A stretch of 64,000 nucleotides of DNA, taken from Thermoleophilia bacterium (GTDB lineage: Bacteria > Actinomycetota > Thermoleophilia > Miltoncostaeales > Miltoncostaeaceae). The notes under the pieces are model-generated. The model saw only the letters and a program-made list of their open reading frames with translations, had not been told where the DNA came from and made no database searches. Positions 51,998 to 60,800 of this stretch are shown piece after piece. The stretch is taken from positions 1 to 64,000 of the forward strand of contig JADLHW010000024.1 in NCBI GenBank assembly GCA_020848615.1, in the 5' to 3' direction. Numbering within the stretch: position 1 is the first letter of the stretch; each line of letters begins with the position of its first letter. The position numbers and the translations under genes are program-made.

Positions 51998-53469
51998 CAG
52001 GCGCCCGGGGCGCTCGCCGGGATGACCCGCACGCGGGCCGGCCTCGGCACCCGCCAGACGCCGACGGTCGCCAGCAGCGCCACCGCTCCCGACACCAGGA
52101 ACACCGCGGTGAAGGCGCCCTCCGACGGGATGGGCGTGCCGTCGATCGTGACCGCGCTCAGCACCGCCGCCCCCACCTGGCCGCCCACGACGCCGCCGAT
52201 CGTCCGCATGACCGTGTTCATGCCCATGGCCACGCCGGTCACCTCGGGCGACACCGCGTCGACGATGAGCTTGGCCAGCATCGCATAGGCCAGTCCCACG
52301 CCCGCGCCCACGAGCGTCATGGCGACCACGATCTGCCAGCCGGAGGCGTGCAGCAGGGCGAGCATCACGGCGCCCACCGCGAGCACCGCCAGGCCGGTGG
52401 TGCACACGCGGCGCGCGCCGAGCCGCCGCTCGGCCAGGCCGCCGGCGGGACCCACCAGCAGCATCACCAGCGAGGAGGGCAGCAGGTACAGGCCGGCGAC
52501 GATCACGCTCGCGCCGAAGCCGTAGTGCACGAGCGCCGCCGCCTCGGGCGGCAGGCCGTTCGGCATCTGCACGAAGTTCGGCACCAGCAGGAACGTCCCG
52601 AACATCGCAAAGCCGGCGAGGAACGCCCCCACGTTGGTCCACAGCACGGCCGGGGCCCGCATCATCCCGATGTCCACCATCGGCTCCGCAACGCGCAGCT
52701 CGATCGCGATCCACGCGACGGTGAGGGCGACGGCGCCGGCGAACAGCCCCAGCACGGCCGGCGACAGCCAGCCCCAGGACTCACCCTCGCTGAGGGCCAC
52801 CAGCAGGGCGCCGAGCGCCCCCGACAGCGTGACCGCCCCGGGGATGTCGAGCCTGGCCGGGGTGCGGATGGGCGACTCCGGGATGAGCGGCACCACCAGG
52901 AGCAGGGCCAGGGTCACGGGCACGGCGCCGATCCAGAAGAGCCACTGCCACGACAGGTGCTCGAGGATCACCCCGCTCAGCACCAGGCCGGCGCCGCCGC
53001 CCACGCCGAAGGTGGCGCTCAGGAGGCCCAGCCCCACGCCCACGCGCTCCGGCGGCAGCTCGTCGCGGATGATCCCGAACGACAGCGGGAAGATCGCCCC
53101 GCCGGCGCCCTGCAGCGCGCGGGCGACGATGAGCATCGCGATGGACGTCGAGAGGGCGCACAGCACCGTCGCCGCGGCGAAGATCACCATGGCGATCACC
53201 AGCAGGCGCTTCTTCCCGTACGTGTCGCCGAGCTTGCCCAGCAGCGGGGTGCTGATCGCGGACGTCAGCAGGAACCCCGTGAACACCCAGGTGGCCCACG
53301 TGTTGGTGGTGCCCAGGTCGCGCTGCAGCGAGGGCAGGGCCGGCACCACCAGGGTCTGCTGCAGCACGTAGCTCACCGCGACCACCGCGAGGAGGCCCAG
53401 GGTGAGGTTCGCCCCGGTGCGCCGGGGGGCGCCGCCGGGTGCGGGGCGTCCCGCCTGCGCGGTGCTCAC
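51997..53469 (-). CDS. MFS efflux transporter, DHA2-like (first of pair)
   Basis: A 490-residue, about 14-helix MFS exporter. Features are QQTLVVPALPSLQRDLG in helix 1, motif A GKLGDTYGKKRLL, and motif C around GVGGGAGLVLSGVILEHLSWQW. It differs clearly from the second transporter of the operon, so the two are not a recent duplication. The GTG at 53469 overlaps the usp stop (GTGA). MarR control and export of a toxic compound are inferred from context. Confidence 0.9.
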   Translation of the reverse strand: MSTAQAGRPAPGGAPRRTGANLTLGLLAVVAVSYVLQQTLVVPALPSLQRDLGTTNTWATWVFTGFLLTSAISTPLLGKLGDTYGKKRLLVIAMVIFAAATVLCALSTSIAMLIVARALQGAGGAIFPLSFGIIRDELPPERVGVGLGLLSATFGVGGGAGLVLSGVILEHLSWQWLFWIGAVPVTLALLLVVPLIPESPIRTPARLDIPGAVTLSGALGALLVALSEGESWGWLSPAVLGLFAGAVALTVAWIAIELRVAEPMVDIGMMRAPAVLWTNVGAFLAGFAMFGTFLLVPNFVQMPNGLPPEAAALVHYGFGASVIVAGLYLLPSSLVMLLVGPAGGLAERRLGARRVCTTGLAVLAVGAVMLALLHASGWQIVVAMTLVGAGVGLAYAMLAKLIVDAVSPEVTGVAMGMNTVMRTIGGVVGGQVGAAVLSAVTIDGTPIPSEGAFTAVFLVSGAVALLATVGVWRVPRPARVRVIPASAPGA

Positions 53470-53906
53470 GCGGCGGGGGCCGGCTCGTGGTGGACCACCA
53501 GCACCGGGCAGGGCGCGTGGTAGGCCAGGTACGCCGCGAACGCCCCGCGCAGGGCGCGGCTCAGCCGGCCGCGCACGGCGGCGACGACGATGAGGTCGGG
53601 ACGCGGCTCCCCCTCGGCCCAGGCGCACACGGCCTGCGCGGGATCCTCGCCGGCCAGCAGCACGGGCCGTTCCCCGGATGCCTCGTCGAGCAGTTCGTGC
53701 AGGAACGCGCGGCCGTGCTCGGTGCTCTCCTGCAGGGGCGGCAGGGCCATGGTGGGCGACGCGAGCAGCGCGAGATCGGCGTTGGCGAGCACGTGCACGC
53801 CCATCAGCTCGCCGCCCGGTTCCAGGAGCCGCCGGGCCGCGGCCAGGGCGTCGCGGGACGCGCCGTCGTCGTCGACGCACACCGCGATGCGCCGGAATCC
53901 GGTCAT
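53466..53906 (-). CDS. Universal stress protein (UspA family)
   Basis: A 146-residue UspA-fold protein: FRRIAVCVDDDGASRDALAAA at the start with the conserved Asp, GVHVLANADLALL in the middle, and PDLIVVAAVRGRLSRALRG then CPVLVVHHEP at the end. The G-2x-G-9x-G(S/T) ATP-loop is only partly kept (VRGRLSRALRG), so nucleotide binding is uncertain. The ATG at 53906 is supported by AAGGA about 8 nt upstream; ATG 53915 is an alternative. A 13-bp palindrome precedes it, directly after the marR stop. Confidence 0.85.
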   Translation of the reverse strand: MTGFRRIAVCVDDDGASRDALAAARRLLEPGGELMGVHVLANADLALLASPTMALPPLQESTEHGRAFLHELLDEASGERPVLLAGEDPAQAVCAWAEGEPRPDLIVVAAVRGRLSRALRGAFAAYLAYHAPCPVLVVHHEPAPAA

Positions 53907-53917
53907 TGTGGACATCC

Positions 53918-53930
53918 TTGCATGATGCAA
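53918..53930. promoter_or_regulatory. 13-bp palindrome TTGCATGATGCAA, putative MarR operator
   Basis: The perfect TTGCAT-N-ATGCAA repeat lies 4 bp past the marR stop and 11 bp before the usp start. MarR-family dimers commonly bind short AT-rich palindromes of this type. It would let MarR control usp and both exporters from an internal site. Confidence 0.5.
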
Positions 53931-53934
53931 TCAC

Positions 53935-54435
53935 TCACCGGGGGGCGCAACCCCCGGCCGGGCGGTCGGCCTCCTCGGCGAGGCTCAGGGCGGTGGTGAG
54001 CGCCAGCACGCCCTCCAGCAGGGCGGTGCGGTCGCGGTCGGACAGCGGGGCGATGAGCGCGGCGAACCGCGCGTCGCGCAGGGCGAGGCTCGCGTCCAGG
54101 ATCCGGGTCCCCTGGGCGGTGATCCGCGTGTTGCGGCGCCTGCGGTCCCCGCCGGCGGTCTCCGGCTCCGTGAGCCCCATGCGCGTGAGGCCCTGCAGCA
54201 TCCGGGTGGCGGTGCTCACGGCCACCCCGGTTCCCCGCGCGACCTCGGACACCCCCAGCGGGCCGTCTCGCAGGGTCATGAGGGTGAGCTGCTGCTCCGG
54301 GCTCAGGCGGCCCTCGGGGGTGTCGGCGTTGCGGCGCCGCTCGAGGCGCCCCAGCAGGAGCCGCAGCAGGGCCGGGTACAGCGCGCCGAGCGCGGCGGCG
54401 ACCTCCTGGGGGGTGTCGGTGCGCGGCGTGGCCAT
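53935..54435 (-). CDS. MarR family transcriptional regulator
   Basis: A 166-residue winged-helix repressor. The core reads LSPEQQLTLMTLRDGPLGVSEVAR, with the recognition helix in GVAVSTATRMLQGLTRMGL and the wing GGDRRRRNTRITAQG. Dimerisation helices flank it. It leads an operon with a universal stress protein and two MFS exporters, and probably responds to a substrate of one of them. The ATG at 54435 is preceded by a TACGCT box with no ribosome-binding site. Confidence 0.9.
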   Translation of the reverse strand: MATPRTDTPQEVAAALGALYPALLRLLLGRLERRRNADTPEGRLSPEQQLTLMTLRDGPLGVSEVARGTGVAVSTATRMLQGLTRMGLTEPETAGGDRRRRNTRITAQGTRILDASLALRDARFAALIAPLSDRDRTALLEGVLALTTALSLAEEADRPAGGCAPR

Positions 54436-54443
54436 TTGACGGA

Positions 54444-54449
54444 AGCGTA
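54444..54449 (-). promoter_or_regulatory. Putative -10 box (TACGCT) of marR
   Basis: TACGCT on the minus strand ends 8 nt before the marR ATG. The 13-bp palindrome near usp is not repeated here. Confidence 0.4.
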
Positions 54450-54608
54450 TCGCCGGGGTCCGCGGCCACCCCCCGGGCGGGGCGGGTCGCCGTGCACCCG
54501 GGCGCGCCCGGCCGCGGTGCCCGGGGCCCTACCGTGTGCCATGGGAGGGAACGTGGACGGAGGCCCAGGGGGGTTTCGCGGGGCGTCCCGGGAGGAATCC
54601 ACAGGGGG

Positions 54609-54622
54609 CGAACGAATGTTCT
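54609..54622 (+). promoter_or_regulatory. LexA (SOS) box-like site CGAACGAATGTTCT
   Basis: The site matches the Gram-positive/actinobacterial SOS box CGAAC-RNRY-GTTYG except for the last base. It is followed 15 bp later by TACCGT (54638-54643), a plausible -10 box, and sits 54 bp upstream of the winged-helix gene. The position overlaps where the -35 region would be, suited to repression. Confidence 0.5.
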
Positions 54623-54676
54623 GTCCGAGGCGCCGTCTACCGTCGTCTCCCCCACCACACCGGATCGGAGGTCCCC

Positions 54677-54952
54677 GTGGTTCGTGCGTTCCCAAACCCC
54701 CCGTCCCTGCGCCGCCGTGTCGAGCAGGCCCTCGCCGCCCATCCGGGCGGGTTGGGCTGGCAGGCCCTGGCGGAGGAGGTCGCCCGCCGCGCGGTCGCGT
54801 CCGGCGCCACGGCGCCCCGCCCCGCCCAGGTGGTGCGCGAGCTGGGCTCACTCATCGTCGAGGGCCGGGTGGACGATCGCGGCGGCCGGTTCGTCCTGCT
54901 GGCGTCCACCCGCCACGCGGCGGTGCCGTTCGTCCACGACCGGGCGGCGTGA
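54677..54952 (+). CDS. Small winged-helix-like protein, possibly SOS-regulated
   Basis: A 91-residue protein. RRRVEQALAAHPGGLGWQALAEEVARR followed by PRPAQVVRELGSLIVEGRVDDRGGRFVLL has the helix-turn-helix plus beta-hairpin pattern of a winged-helix domain. No named family is recognised. The GTG at 54677 is preceded by GGAGG at 5 nt, a clear ribosome-binding site. The upstream SOS-like box suggests induction by DNA damage. It is convergent with the Tad-like operon. Confidence 0.6.
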   Translation: MVRAFPNPPSLRRRVEQALAAHPGGLGWQALAEEVARRAVASGATAPRPAQVVRELGSLIVEGRVDDRGGRFVLLASTRHAAVPFVHDRAA

Positions 54953-54974
54953 GGATGACCCGCTCCGGGAGCCG

Positions 54975-56249
54975 TCAGGCGGCGATGGGCAGCAGCACCA
55001 CCGCCCCTGACGGCGACCCCGGGGCGAGCGCCGCCGCGCCGCCGGCGAGCGCCATGATCCGGGCCACGTAGGCCTGGGTCTCCGCGTACGGCGGCACCCC
55101 GCCGTAACGCCGCACCGCGCCGGCCCCCGCGTTGTACGCGGCGAGGGCCAGCGGCACCGACCCGAACGCCCGGATGTGGCCGCCCAGCAGCCGGCCCGCC
55201 GCCGGGATCGCCTGCATGGGGTCGAACGGGTCCCGCAACCCCATGCCCGCGGCGGTGGCCGGCATGAACTGCGCGATGCCGAGCGCCCCGGCGGGACTCA
55301 CCGCATCGGGGCGGTACCCGGACTCCGCCTGCAGCAGAGCCGCGAGCACCGCGGGCGGCACCCCGTTCGCCAGGGCCGACGCCATCACCACGCCGCGATA
55401 ACGCTCCGGCACCCACGCCGGCAGTCCCGCGGCGGGAAGCGCCACGGCGACCGCCCGGCGTGCCCCGTCGCCGTCCCCTCCCGCCGTCGCGGCGCCGCAC
55501 CCCGGCAGGTAGCCGAAGTGCCACGGCTCCCACGAGTACCGCTGGACGAAGCCGAACCGGCCGGCGTGCGCGGCGAGCCACGCCCCGGCCCCGCCACCGG
55601 TGGCGAGGTCCAGCTCGGTGGCGTCGCGGTGGCGGCTGCGGCCGGGCGGCGCGACCCACCGCGGGTCGGGGTGCCGGGCGAACAGCACGGCCTGCTCGGC
55701 GTCCGACCGGAAGCCGCTGACCACCGTCAGGTCGATTCCGTCGCCGTGCGCGGCGGCGTCCATGAGGTCGAAGGCGGCGGCGACCTGCGGGCACGTGGGT
55801 TTGCCGTCCCGGTGCACCAGCGGCCCGTCGTAGCCGCCGCCGGTGGCCATGGTGACGGGCCCGGCGTCCAGCGCGACGCGCACCTCCAGGCCCGCCCGTG
55901 CCCGCGCCGTCGCGACGGTGCCGAGCGGGCCGGGCACCGCGACCTCCACGTCCACCGCCACGGGCGGCCATGGCCCGGGCGCGTTCACGTGCGCGACGCG
56001 GCCACCGGCCGAGACGGCCGCGGGTCCGGCCGCGGCGCGCGCCGCCGCGGCCAGCGCACCCTCGTCGGCGGGGTCCGTGCCGAGCCGGGCCACCAGGGCG
56101 CGGGCGGCGGACAGGGCGGCGAGATCCGCGGCGCGCTGGGCCCGGGCGGCCGCCGCGTGGGCCGCGCCGAGGATCCCGACCATCGCGACGCCGAGGATCA
56201 CGAGGACGCCGAGCGCCATGACCGGGATGACCGCCTGGCCGCGGCTCAC
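54975..56249 (-). CDS. TadG-like anchor fused to VanY-type D,D-carboxypeptidase and lytic transglycosylase
   Basis: A 424-residue three-part protein. Residues 1-50 (SRGQAVIPVMALGVLVILG, then RAQRAADLAALSAARAL) are a TadG/TadE-type pilin-like transmembrane head. Residues about 150-252 match VanY D-Ala-D-Ala carboxypeptidases: SGFRSDAEQAVLF, then His207 and Asp214 in SRHRDATELDL and Glu241/His244 in SWEPWHFGY, a complete zinc site. Residues about 280-405 are an SLT lytic transglycosylase with Glu309 in LLQAESGY, then GALGIAQFMPATA and ALAAYNAGAGAV. The GTG at 56249 overlaps the upstream TadE-like gene (GTGA). It would sit outside the membrane and cut both peptide and glycan of peptidoglycan. 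The fusion is not one I know. Confidence 0.85.
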   Translation of the reverse strand: MSRGQAVIPVMALGVLVILGVAMVGILGAAHAAAARAQRAADLAALSAARALVARLGTDPADEGALAAAARAAAGPAAVSAGGRVAHVNAPGPWPPVAVDVEVAVPGPLGTVATARARAGLEVRVALDAGPVTMATGGGYDGPLVHRDGKPTCPQVAAAFDLMDAAAHGDGIDLTVVSGFRSDAEQAVLFARHPDPRWVAPPGRSRHRDATELDLATGGGAGAWLAAHAGRFGFVQRYSWEPWHFGYLPGCGAATAGGDGDGARRAVAVALPAAGLPAWVPERYRGVVMASALANGVPPAVLAALLQAESGYRPDAVSPAGALGIAQFMPATAAGMGLRDPFDPMQAIPAAGRLLGGHIRAFGSVPLALAAYNAGAGAVRRYGGVPPYAETQAYVARIMALAGGAAALAPGSPSGAVVLLPIAA

Positions 56250-56500
56250 GGGAGCCGCACCGCGCCGGCGGCGGCGGCCCGCACCCCGAACGGGCCGGGC
56301 ACCGGCACCTCCGCGGTGACGGTGACCACCGCGCCCGCCGGGCCGGTGGCGTGCAGGGCGGCGCGCCGCACCCCCTCCTCGGCGTCGATCACCGCGCGGC
56401 ACGCCGCGGCGACCTGCCAGGCCAGCAGGGCGGCGGCCAGGATGACCGGGACCGCGGCCAGCAGTTCCAGCGTCGCCTGCCCGCGCGAGCGGTGGGTCAC
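56246..56500 (-). CDS. TadE-like pseudopilin (second)
   Basis: An 84-residue single-helix protein of TadE type: the short basic leader MTHRSRGQATLELLAAVPV places a Gly-Gln-Ala-Thr-Leu-Glu junction before one hydrophobic helix, as in TadE minor pilins. A small beta region (VVTVTAEVPVPGPFGV) follows. The start overlaps the upstream TadE-like stop and the stop overlaps the TadG fusion gene, so all three are co-translated. It probably assembles with them at the cell surface. Confidence 0.8.
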   Translation of the reverse strand: MTHRSRGQATLELLAAVPVILAAALLAWQVAAACRAVIDAEEGVRRAALHATGPAGAVVTVTAEVPVPGPFGVRAAAAGAVRLP

Positions 56501-56823
56501 CGGGTGACCACCTCGGCCGTGACGGTGAGGGGGACCCGCCCGGCCCAGGGCAGCGGCGGCGAGGGGAGGCGCAGCTCGATGCGGCCGGGCCGGGAGGGGT
56601 CGGTGCGGGCGACGGCCGCCGGGGCGGCGGCGCGGACGAGGGGTGCGGGGTCCTCACCCACGCCGGCGGCGCGGGCGCCCGCCCGGGCCGCGCCGCCGGC
56701 CTGCAGCCACGCGGCCGAGCAGGCCACGAGCCACCATGCGGCGAGGGCCAGGACGGCCATGGCGGGCAGCACCGCGACGAGCTCCACCGTCGCCTGCCCG
56801 CCGTGTCGCGCCGTCCGCCGCAT
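56497..56823 (-). CDS. TadE-like pseudopilin (first)
   Basis: A 108-residue protein opening MRRTARHGGQATVELVAVLP, the TadE-like signal and start of the transmembrane helix, followed by AVLALAAWWLVACSAAWLQ. The C-terminal part is a small strand-rich domain (VPLTVTAEVV), shared with the second copy. No prepilin peptidase, TadA ATPase or Flp pilin is encoded nearby in this window. The ATG at 56823 has TAGCCT 7 nt upstream. Confidence 0.8.
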   Translation of the reverse strand: MRRTARHGGQATVELVAVLPAMAVLALAAWWLVACSAAWLQAGGAARAGARAAGVGEDPAPLVRAAAPAAVARTDPSRPGRIELRLPSPPLPWAGRVPLTVTAEVVTR

Positions 56824-56830
56824 GCATCGC

Positions 56831-56836
56831 AGGCTA
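56831..56836 (-). promoter_or_regulatory. Putative -10 box (TAGCCT) of the Tad-like operon
   Basis: TAGCCT on the minus strand ends 7 nt before the ATG of the first TadE-like gene. No ribosome-binding site is seen, so a leaderless operon mRNA is likely. Confidence 0.45.
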
Positions 56837-56909
56837 GGCCGGGAGGTGTGACGGGTGACGCGCGCTTCGTGCCGCCCGGCGCACGGCGCCGTGACACATC
56901 AGGCACGCC

Positions 56910-57278
56910 TCAGTGCCAGCGGCGGCTCCGCCGGACGATCCACAGGATGGCCAGCGCGCACGCCGCGGCGAGCGCCAGCACCCCGAGCCCCGAGATGTGC
57001 GGGCCCAGCAGCGGGATCCCGAGGACGAGTAGCAGCAGGATCGCGACGCCCAGCGCGATGATCGCCTTGCGCTGCCACGCGGGGATGACCATCCATGCCA
57101 GCTCGTTCTGCCGGAAGTACTGGTAGGCCATGACCGCCAGCCCGGCGACGAACAGCACGAAGATGATCTGGTTGAGGGACACCGCCACGGTCCCGAAGCC
57201 CCGCTGGGACACGAAGACCAGCGCCGCGATCCCCATGACGATCGCGATGTTCCGCACGGCGTTCATGTTCAGCTTCAT
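56910..57278 (-). CDS. Small four-helix membrane protein of unknown function
   Basis: A 122-residue protein with four hydrophobic stretches: NIAIVMGIAALVFVSQ, IIFVLFVAGLAVMAYQYF, AIIALGVAILLLLVLGIP and LGVLALAAACALAILWIV. The N-terminus (MKLNMNAVRN) is short and the C-terminus basic (RRSRRWH). No family is recognised. The ATG at 57278 was chosen from the topology; TACGAT lies 10 nt upstream on the minus strand. It is divergent from tatA. Confidence 0.7.
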   Translation of the reverse strand: MKLNMNAVRNIAIVMGIAALVFVSQRGFGTVAVSLNQIIFVLFVAGLAVMAYQYFRQNELAWMVIPAWQRKAIIALGVAILLLLVLGIPLLGPHISGLGVLALAAACALAILWIVRRSRRWH

Positions 57279-57386
57279 TGCGGGCGCGATCGTAGCGCGG
57301 TCCCCGCCCCCGGGACCGTGATCCGCGTCGCGGCCCGGCCCGTAGGCCATTTCGTACGCCGAATCGCGACTCCCGGGAGGCACGGA

Positions 57387-57665
57387 ATGTTCGACATCTC
57401 GCCCATCCAGATCATGCTGGTGCTGGCGCTCGCGCTGATCGTGTTCGGACCCAGGCGCCTGCCGGAGCTGGGCCGCAACCTCGGGAAGGGCCTGCGGGAC
57501 TTCAAGGGCGGGCTCGCCGGCGAGCCGGTCCACGACCCCGACCCCACCGCCGCGCGGGTCGCCCACGACCAGGACGACGACGCCCAGGACCTTCGCCGCA
57601 TCATCACCGACGGCGCGACCCCGGAGGCCGTGCGGCACGAGGACGCCGCGTCGCGCGCGGCGTGA
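57387..57665 (+). CDS. tatA: Sec-independent protein translocase subunit TatA/E
   Basis: A 92-residue Tat component: the short N-terminal helix SPIQIMLVLALALIVFGP, the hinge RRLPELGRNLG, then the amphipathic helix KGLRDFKGGL and an acidic tail. The FGPRRLPELGR motif is diagnostic; the terminal region (AQDLRRIITDG) is not conserved. It forms the TatA pore with TatC, which is not in this window. The ATG at 57387 follows GGGAGGCACGG. Confidence 0.9.
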   Translation: MFDISPIQIMLVLALALIVFGPRRLPELGRNLGKGLRDFKGGLAGEPVHDPDPTAARVAHDQDDDAQDLRRIITDGATPEAVRHEDAASRAA

Positions 57666-57825
57666 CGCACCGCGGGCGGATCGCATCCGGATCCGCCCGC
57701 CCGCTCAATTCGCCCGCCCTCCGGCCGAAACCGTGGCGGCCGGGTGCCGATCGACCGCGCATGCCGTTGCGTGCACGCGCACCGCCACCCGCGCGACGGC
57801 GACCGACGACGGCACGGGGGCACAC

Positions 57826-60800
57826 GTGACACGCAGGCGAATCGCACTCCTCACGGCGGCCGCCGCGGCCGCCGCCGGCACGGCCATGGCGACCGGCTCC
57901 GCGGCGGGGGCGCTCCCCGAGCACCTCGCGGCCCGGCACACCGCGCCGGCCACCGCATCCAAGGACGTCACCGTGATCCTGCGGCTGGCCGGGCAGCCCG
58001 TGGCCGCCCAGGAGGCCGCCGTGCAGGGCACGGCCCGCGTGGCGACCTGGCGGAGCGCCCGGGTGCGCGCCGGTCTCGTCGCCCGGCAACGGCGGCTGGT
58101 GCCGCGGCTGCGGGCGCGCGGCGCGAGGGTGATCGCCACGTACCGCGACGCCTACAACGGCGTCGCGGTACGCGTGCCGGCGAACCGCGTCGCCGCGCTG
58201 CGCACCCTCCCCGGCGTCGTGGCCGTCCACCGCAGCCACCGCGTGAGCCGGGCCCTCACCTCCGCGGTGCCGTTCACCGGCGTGCCGTCGGCGTGGCAGG
58301 ACCCCGGGTACACGGGCCGCGGCGTCCGCATCGGCATCATCGACAGCGGCGTCGACTTCCACCACGCCGACCTCGGCGGTTCCGGTGACCCGTCGGCGTT
58401 CGCCGCCGATGCCGGCACCGACCCCGCCGCATCGGGATTCCCCACGGCGAAGGTCGCCGGCGGGTACGACTTCGTGGGCGACGCCTACGACCCGTCGGAC
58501 CCCGCCACCGCGACCCCGCGGCCCGACCGCGTGCCCCTGGACTGCGAGGGCCACGGCACCCACGTGGCCGGCATCGCCGCCGGCACCGGCGTGCGTCAGG
58601 ACGGCACCCCCTACACCGGTCCATACACGGAGGGCGCCCTCGCCTCGCAGGGGTTCCGGGTGGGTCCCGGCGTGGCCCCGGAGGCCAGGGTGTACGCGTA
58701 CCGGGTGTTCGGCTGCGGCAGCGGGGACGCCGAGGACACCGTGATCATGGCCGCCATCGACCGTGCCGTGCGGGACCGCGTCGACGTCATCAACATGTCG
58801 CTCAGCGGGGTGTACACCGGGAGCGACGAGCCCCTCGCCGCGGCGGTGCGCACCGCCACCCGGGCCGGCGTGACGGTGGTCGCCGCCACCGGCAACGAGG
58901 GCCCCGGGGCCTACACCGGCGGATCGCCGGCCGCGGCGGACACCGCCATCGCGGTCGGCGCGGCCGACTCGGTCGCCGACTACACGGGCGCCACCCTCCA
59001 GGGCCCGTCCCTGTCCGCCACCGTCGTCCAGGAGACCACCGGGGCGACGATCCCCGGGGGGCTGCAGGGGACGCTCACGGTGACCGGCACCCCGGGGATG
59101 CTGGGCGCCGGATGCGACGCCGCCGACTACGCATCCGTGCCCGCCGGGGGCATCCCGGTGGTGATCCTCGGGATCTGCGACCACCGCACCAAGGCGCTGC
59201 TGGCGCAGGCCGCCGGGGCCCCCGCGGTGATCCTCGTGAGCAACGACACCGGGTACGGGACCACCGATGATGCGCTGCCGGACGTCACGATCCCGGTGCT
59301 GGTCGCCCCGGTGGACGCCCTCGCGGCCCTGCGCGCCGCCGACGGCACCGCGGTGTCGGTGACGCCCGCCCCGCGCCTGGCGAACCCCCTGTTCCGCCGC
59401 GCGGAGGTGTGGACCTCCTCCGGGCCGCGGTGGAACGACTCCGCCCTGAAGCCCGACGTCGTGGCCCCGGGCGTGGACATCGCCTCCGCGGCCGTCGGCA
59501 CCGGCACCGCCGCCGTCCGCCACTCCGGGACCTCGATGGCGTCTCCGTACGCCGCCGGGATCGCGGCACTGGTGCGGCAGGCCCACCCGGGCTGGAGCCC
59601 CGCCGACGTGAAGGCCGCGATCATGGGGACGGCCTCCGCCGACGCGGCGGACCTCGCCGCCGCCGACGTGCTCACCTCCGGGGCCGGGCTCGTGCAGCCG
59701 GCGCGGGCCGTGCGCGCCACGGTGCGGGCCACCACGTCCGACGGCCTCGGCAACCTGTCGTTCGGGTACCGCCCGGCGAACGGCGCGATCTCCGAGACCC
59801 GCCGGTTCCGCATCACCAACGACGGCTCCCGGTCGGTCACGTACACGATCGCGACGGACGCCGGCGGCGACCTCCACGGCGCCCGCCTGTCCCTGTCGGA
59901 CACCCGGGTGACGGTCCCGGCCCGCGGCTCGGTGAACGTGTCGCTCGCCGTGAGCCTCTCCAGGTCGGCCGTGGCGGGCCTGCCCGGCGCCGGCGACGGC
60001 CTCACCACCGTGCGCGGCGCGGTGGTCGCGACGCCGGTGACGGCCCGGGAGGGGGCGTACGCGCTCCGCGTGCCCTTCCTGCTGGTCCCGGCCGGCCGCT
60101 CCGCCGTCTCCACGGGGAACACCCGCCTGCGCACCGTCTCCGGCGGCGCCCGCCGGGTGACCGTGCCGGTGGAGAACTCCGGCGTGCACGGCACCCGCGT
60201 GGGCGTGTTCGCCTGGGGCCTGGCGGACCCGTCCGGGGACGCCGAGGACACCGTCGACATCCGCACCGCCGGGGTGCAGACGGTCGCCGGGACGGACCCG
60301 GCCCTGCTGTTCGCGGTCACCCTGGGCGACGCCCTCGCGAACCCCGCGCGGACGGAGTTCGACGTCTCCATCGACACCGACGGCGACGACTCCGCCGACC
60401 TGCTGCTGGTGGGCGTCGACTCCGGGCTCGCCGACATCGGCTCCCACAACGGCCGCATGCAGGCGTTCGTGATCGACGCGTCCGGCGCCATCATCGACCG
60501 TCTCGAGATGACCGCGCCGCTGAACGGCGGGACGGTGCTCATGCCGCTGCCGCTGCGCCACATCGGCGACGCCACCGCGATCACCTACGGGGTGACCACG
60601 TACGACACCCTCACGGGGGACGAGGACGGCACGGGCACCGCGCGGTACCGGCCGCTCGCGCCCGCGGTGGAGAACGGCGCGACGGTCGCCCTCGCGGCCG
60701 GGCAGGAGCGGACCCTCACCCTGTCCGCGGCCTCGCCGGCCGCCGGGGACCCGCTGGGATGGCTGCTGGTCGCCCTGGACGACCCGTCGGGGATCGGCCA

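Noticed and set aside
57604-60561. A 985-codon minus-strand frame antisense to the subtilisin-like protease
   Set aside because: It is a shadow: composition is Gly/His/Arg-rich, there are no motifs, and the plus strand carries a complete catalytic triad in order.
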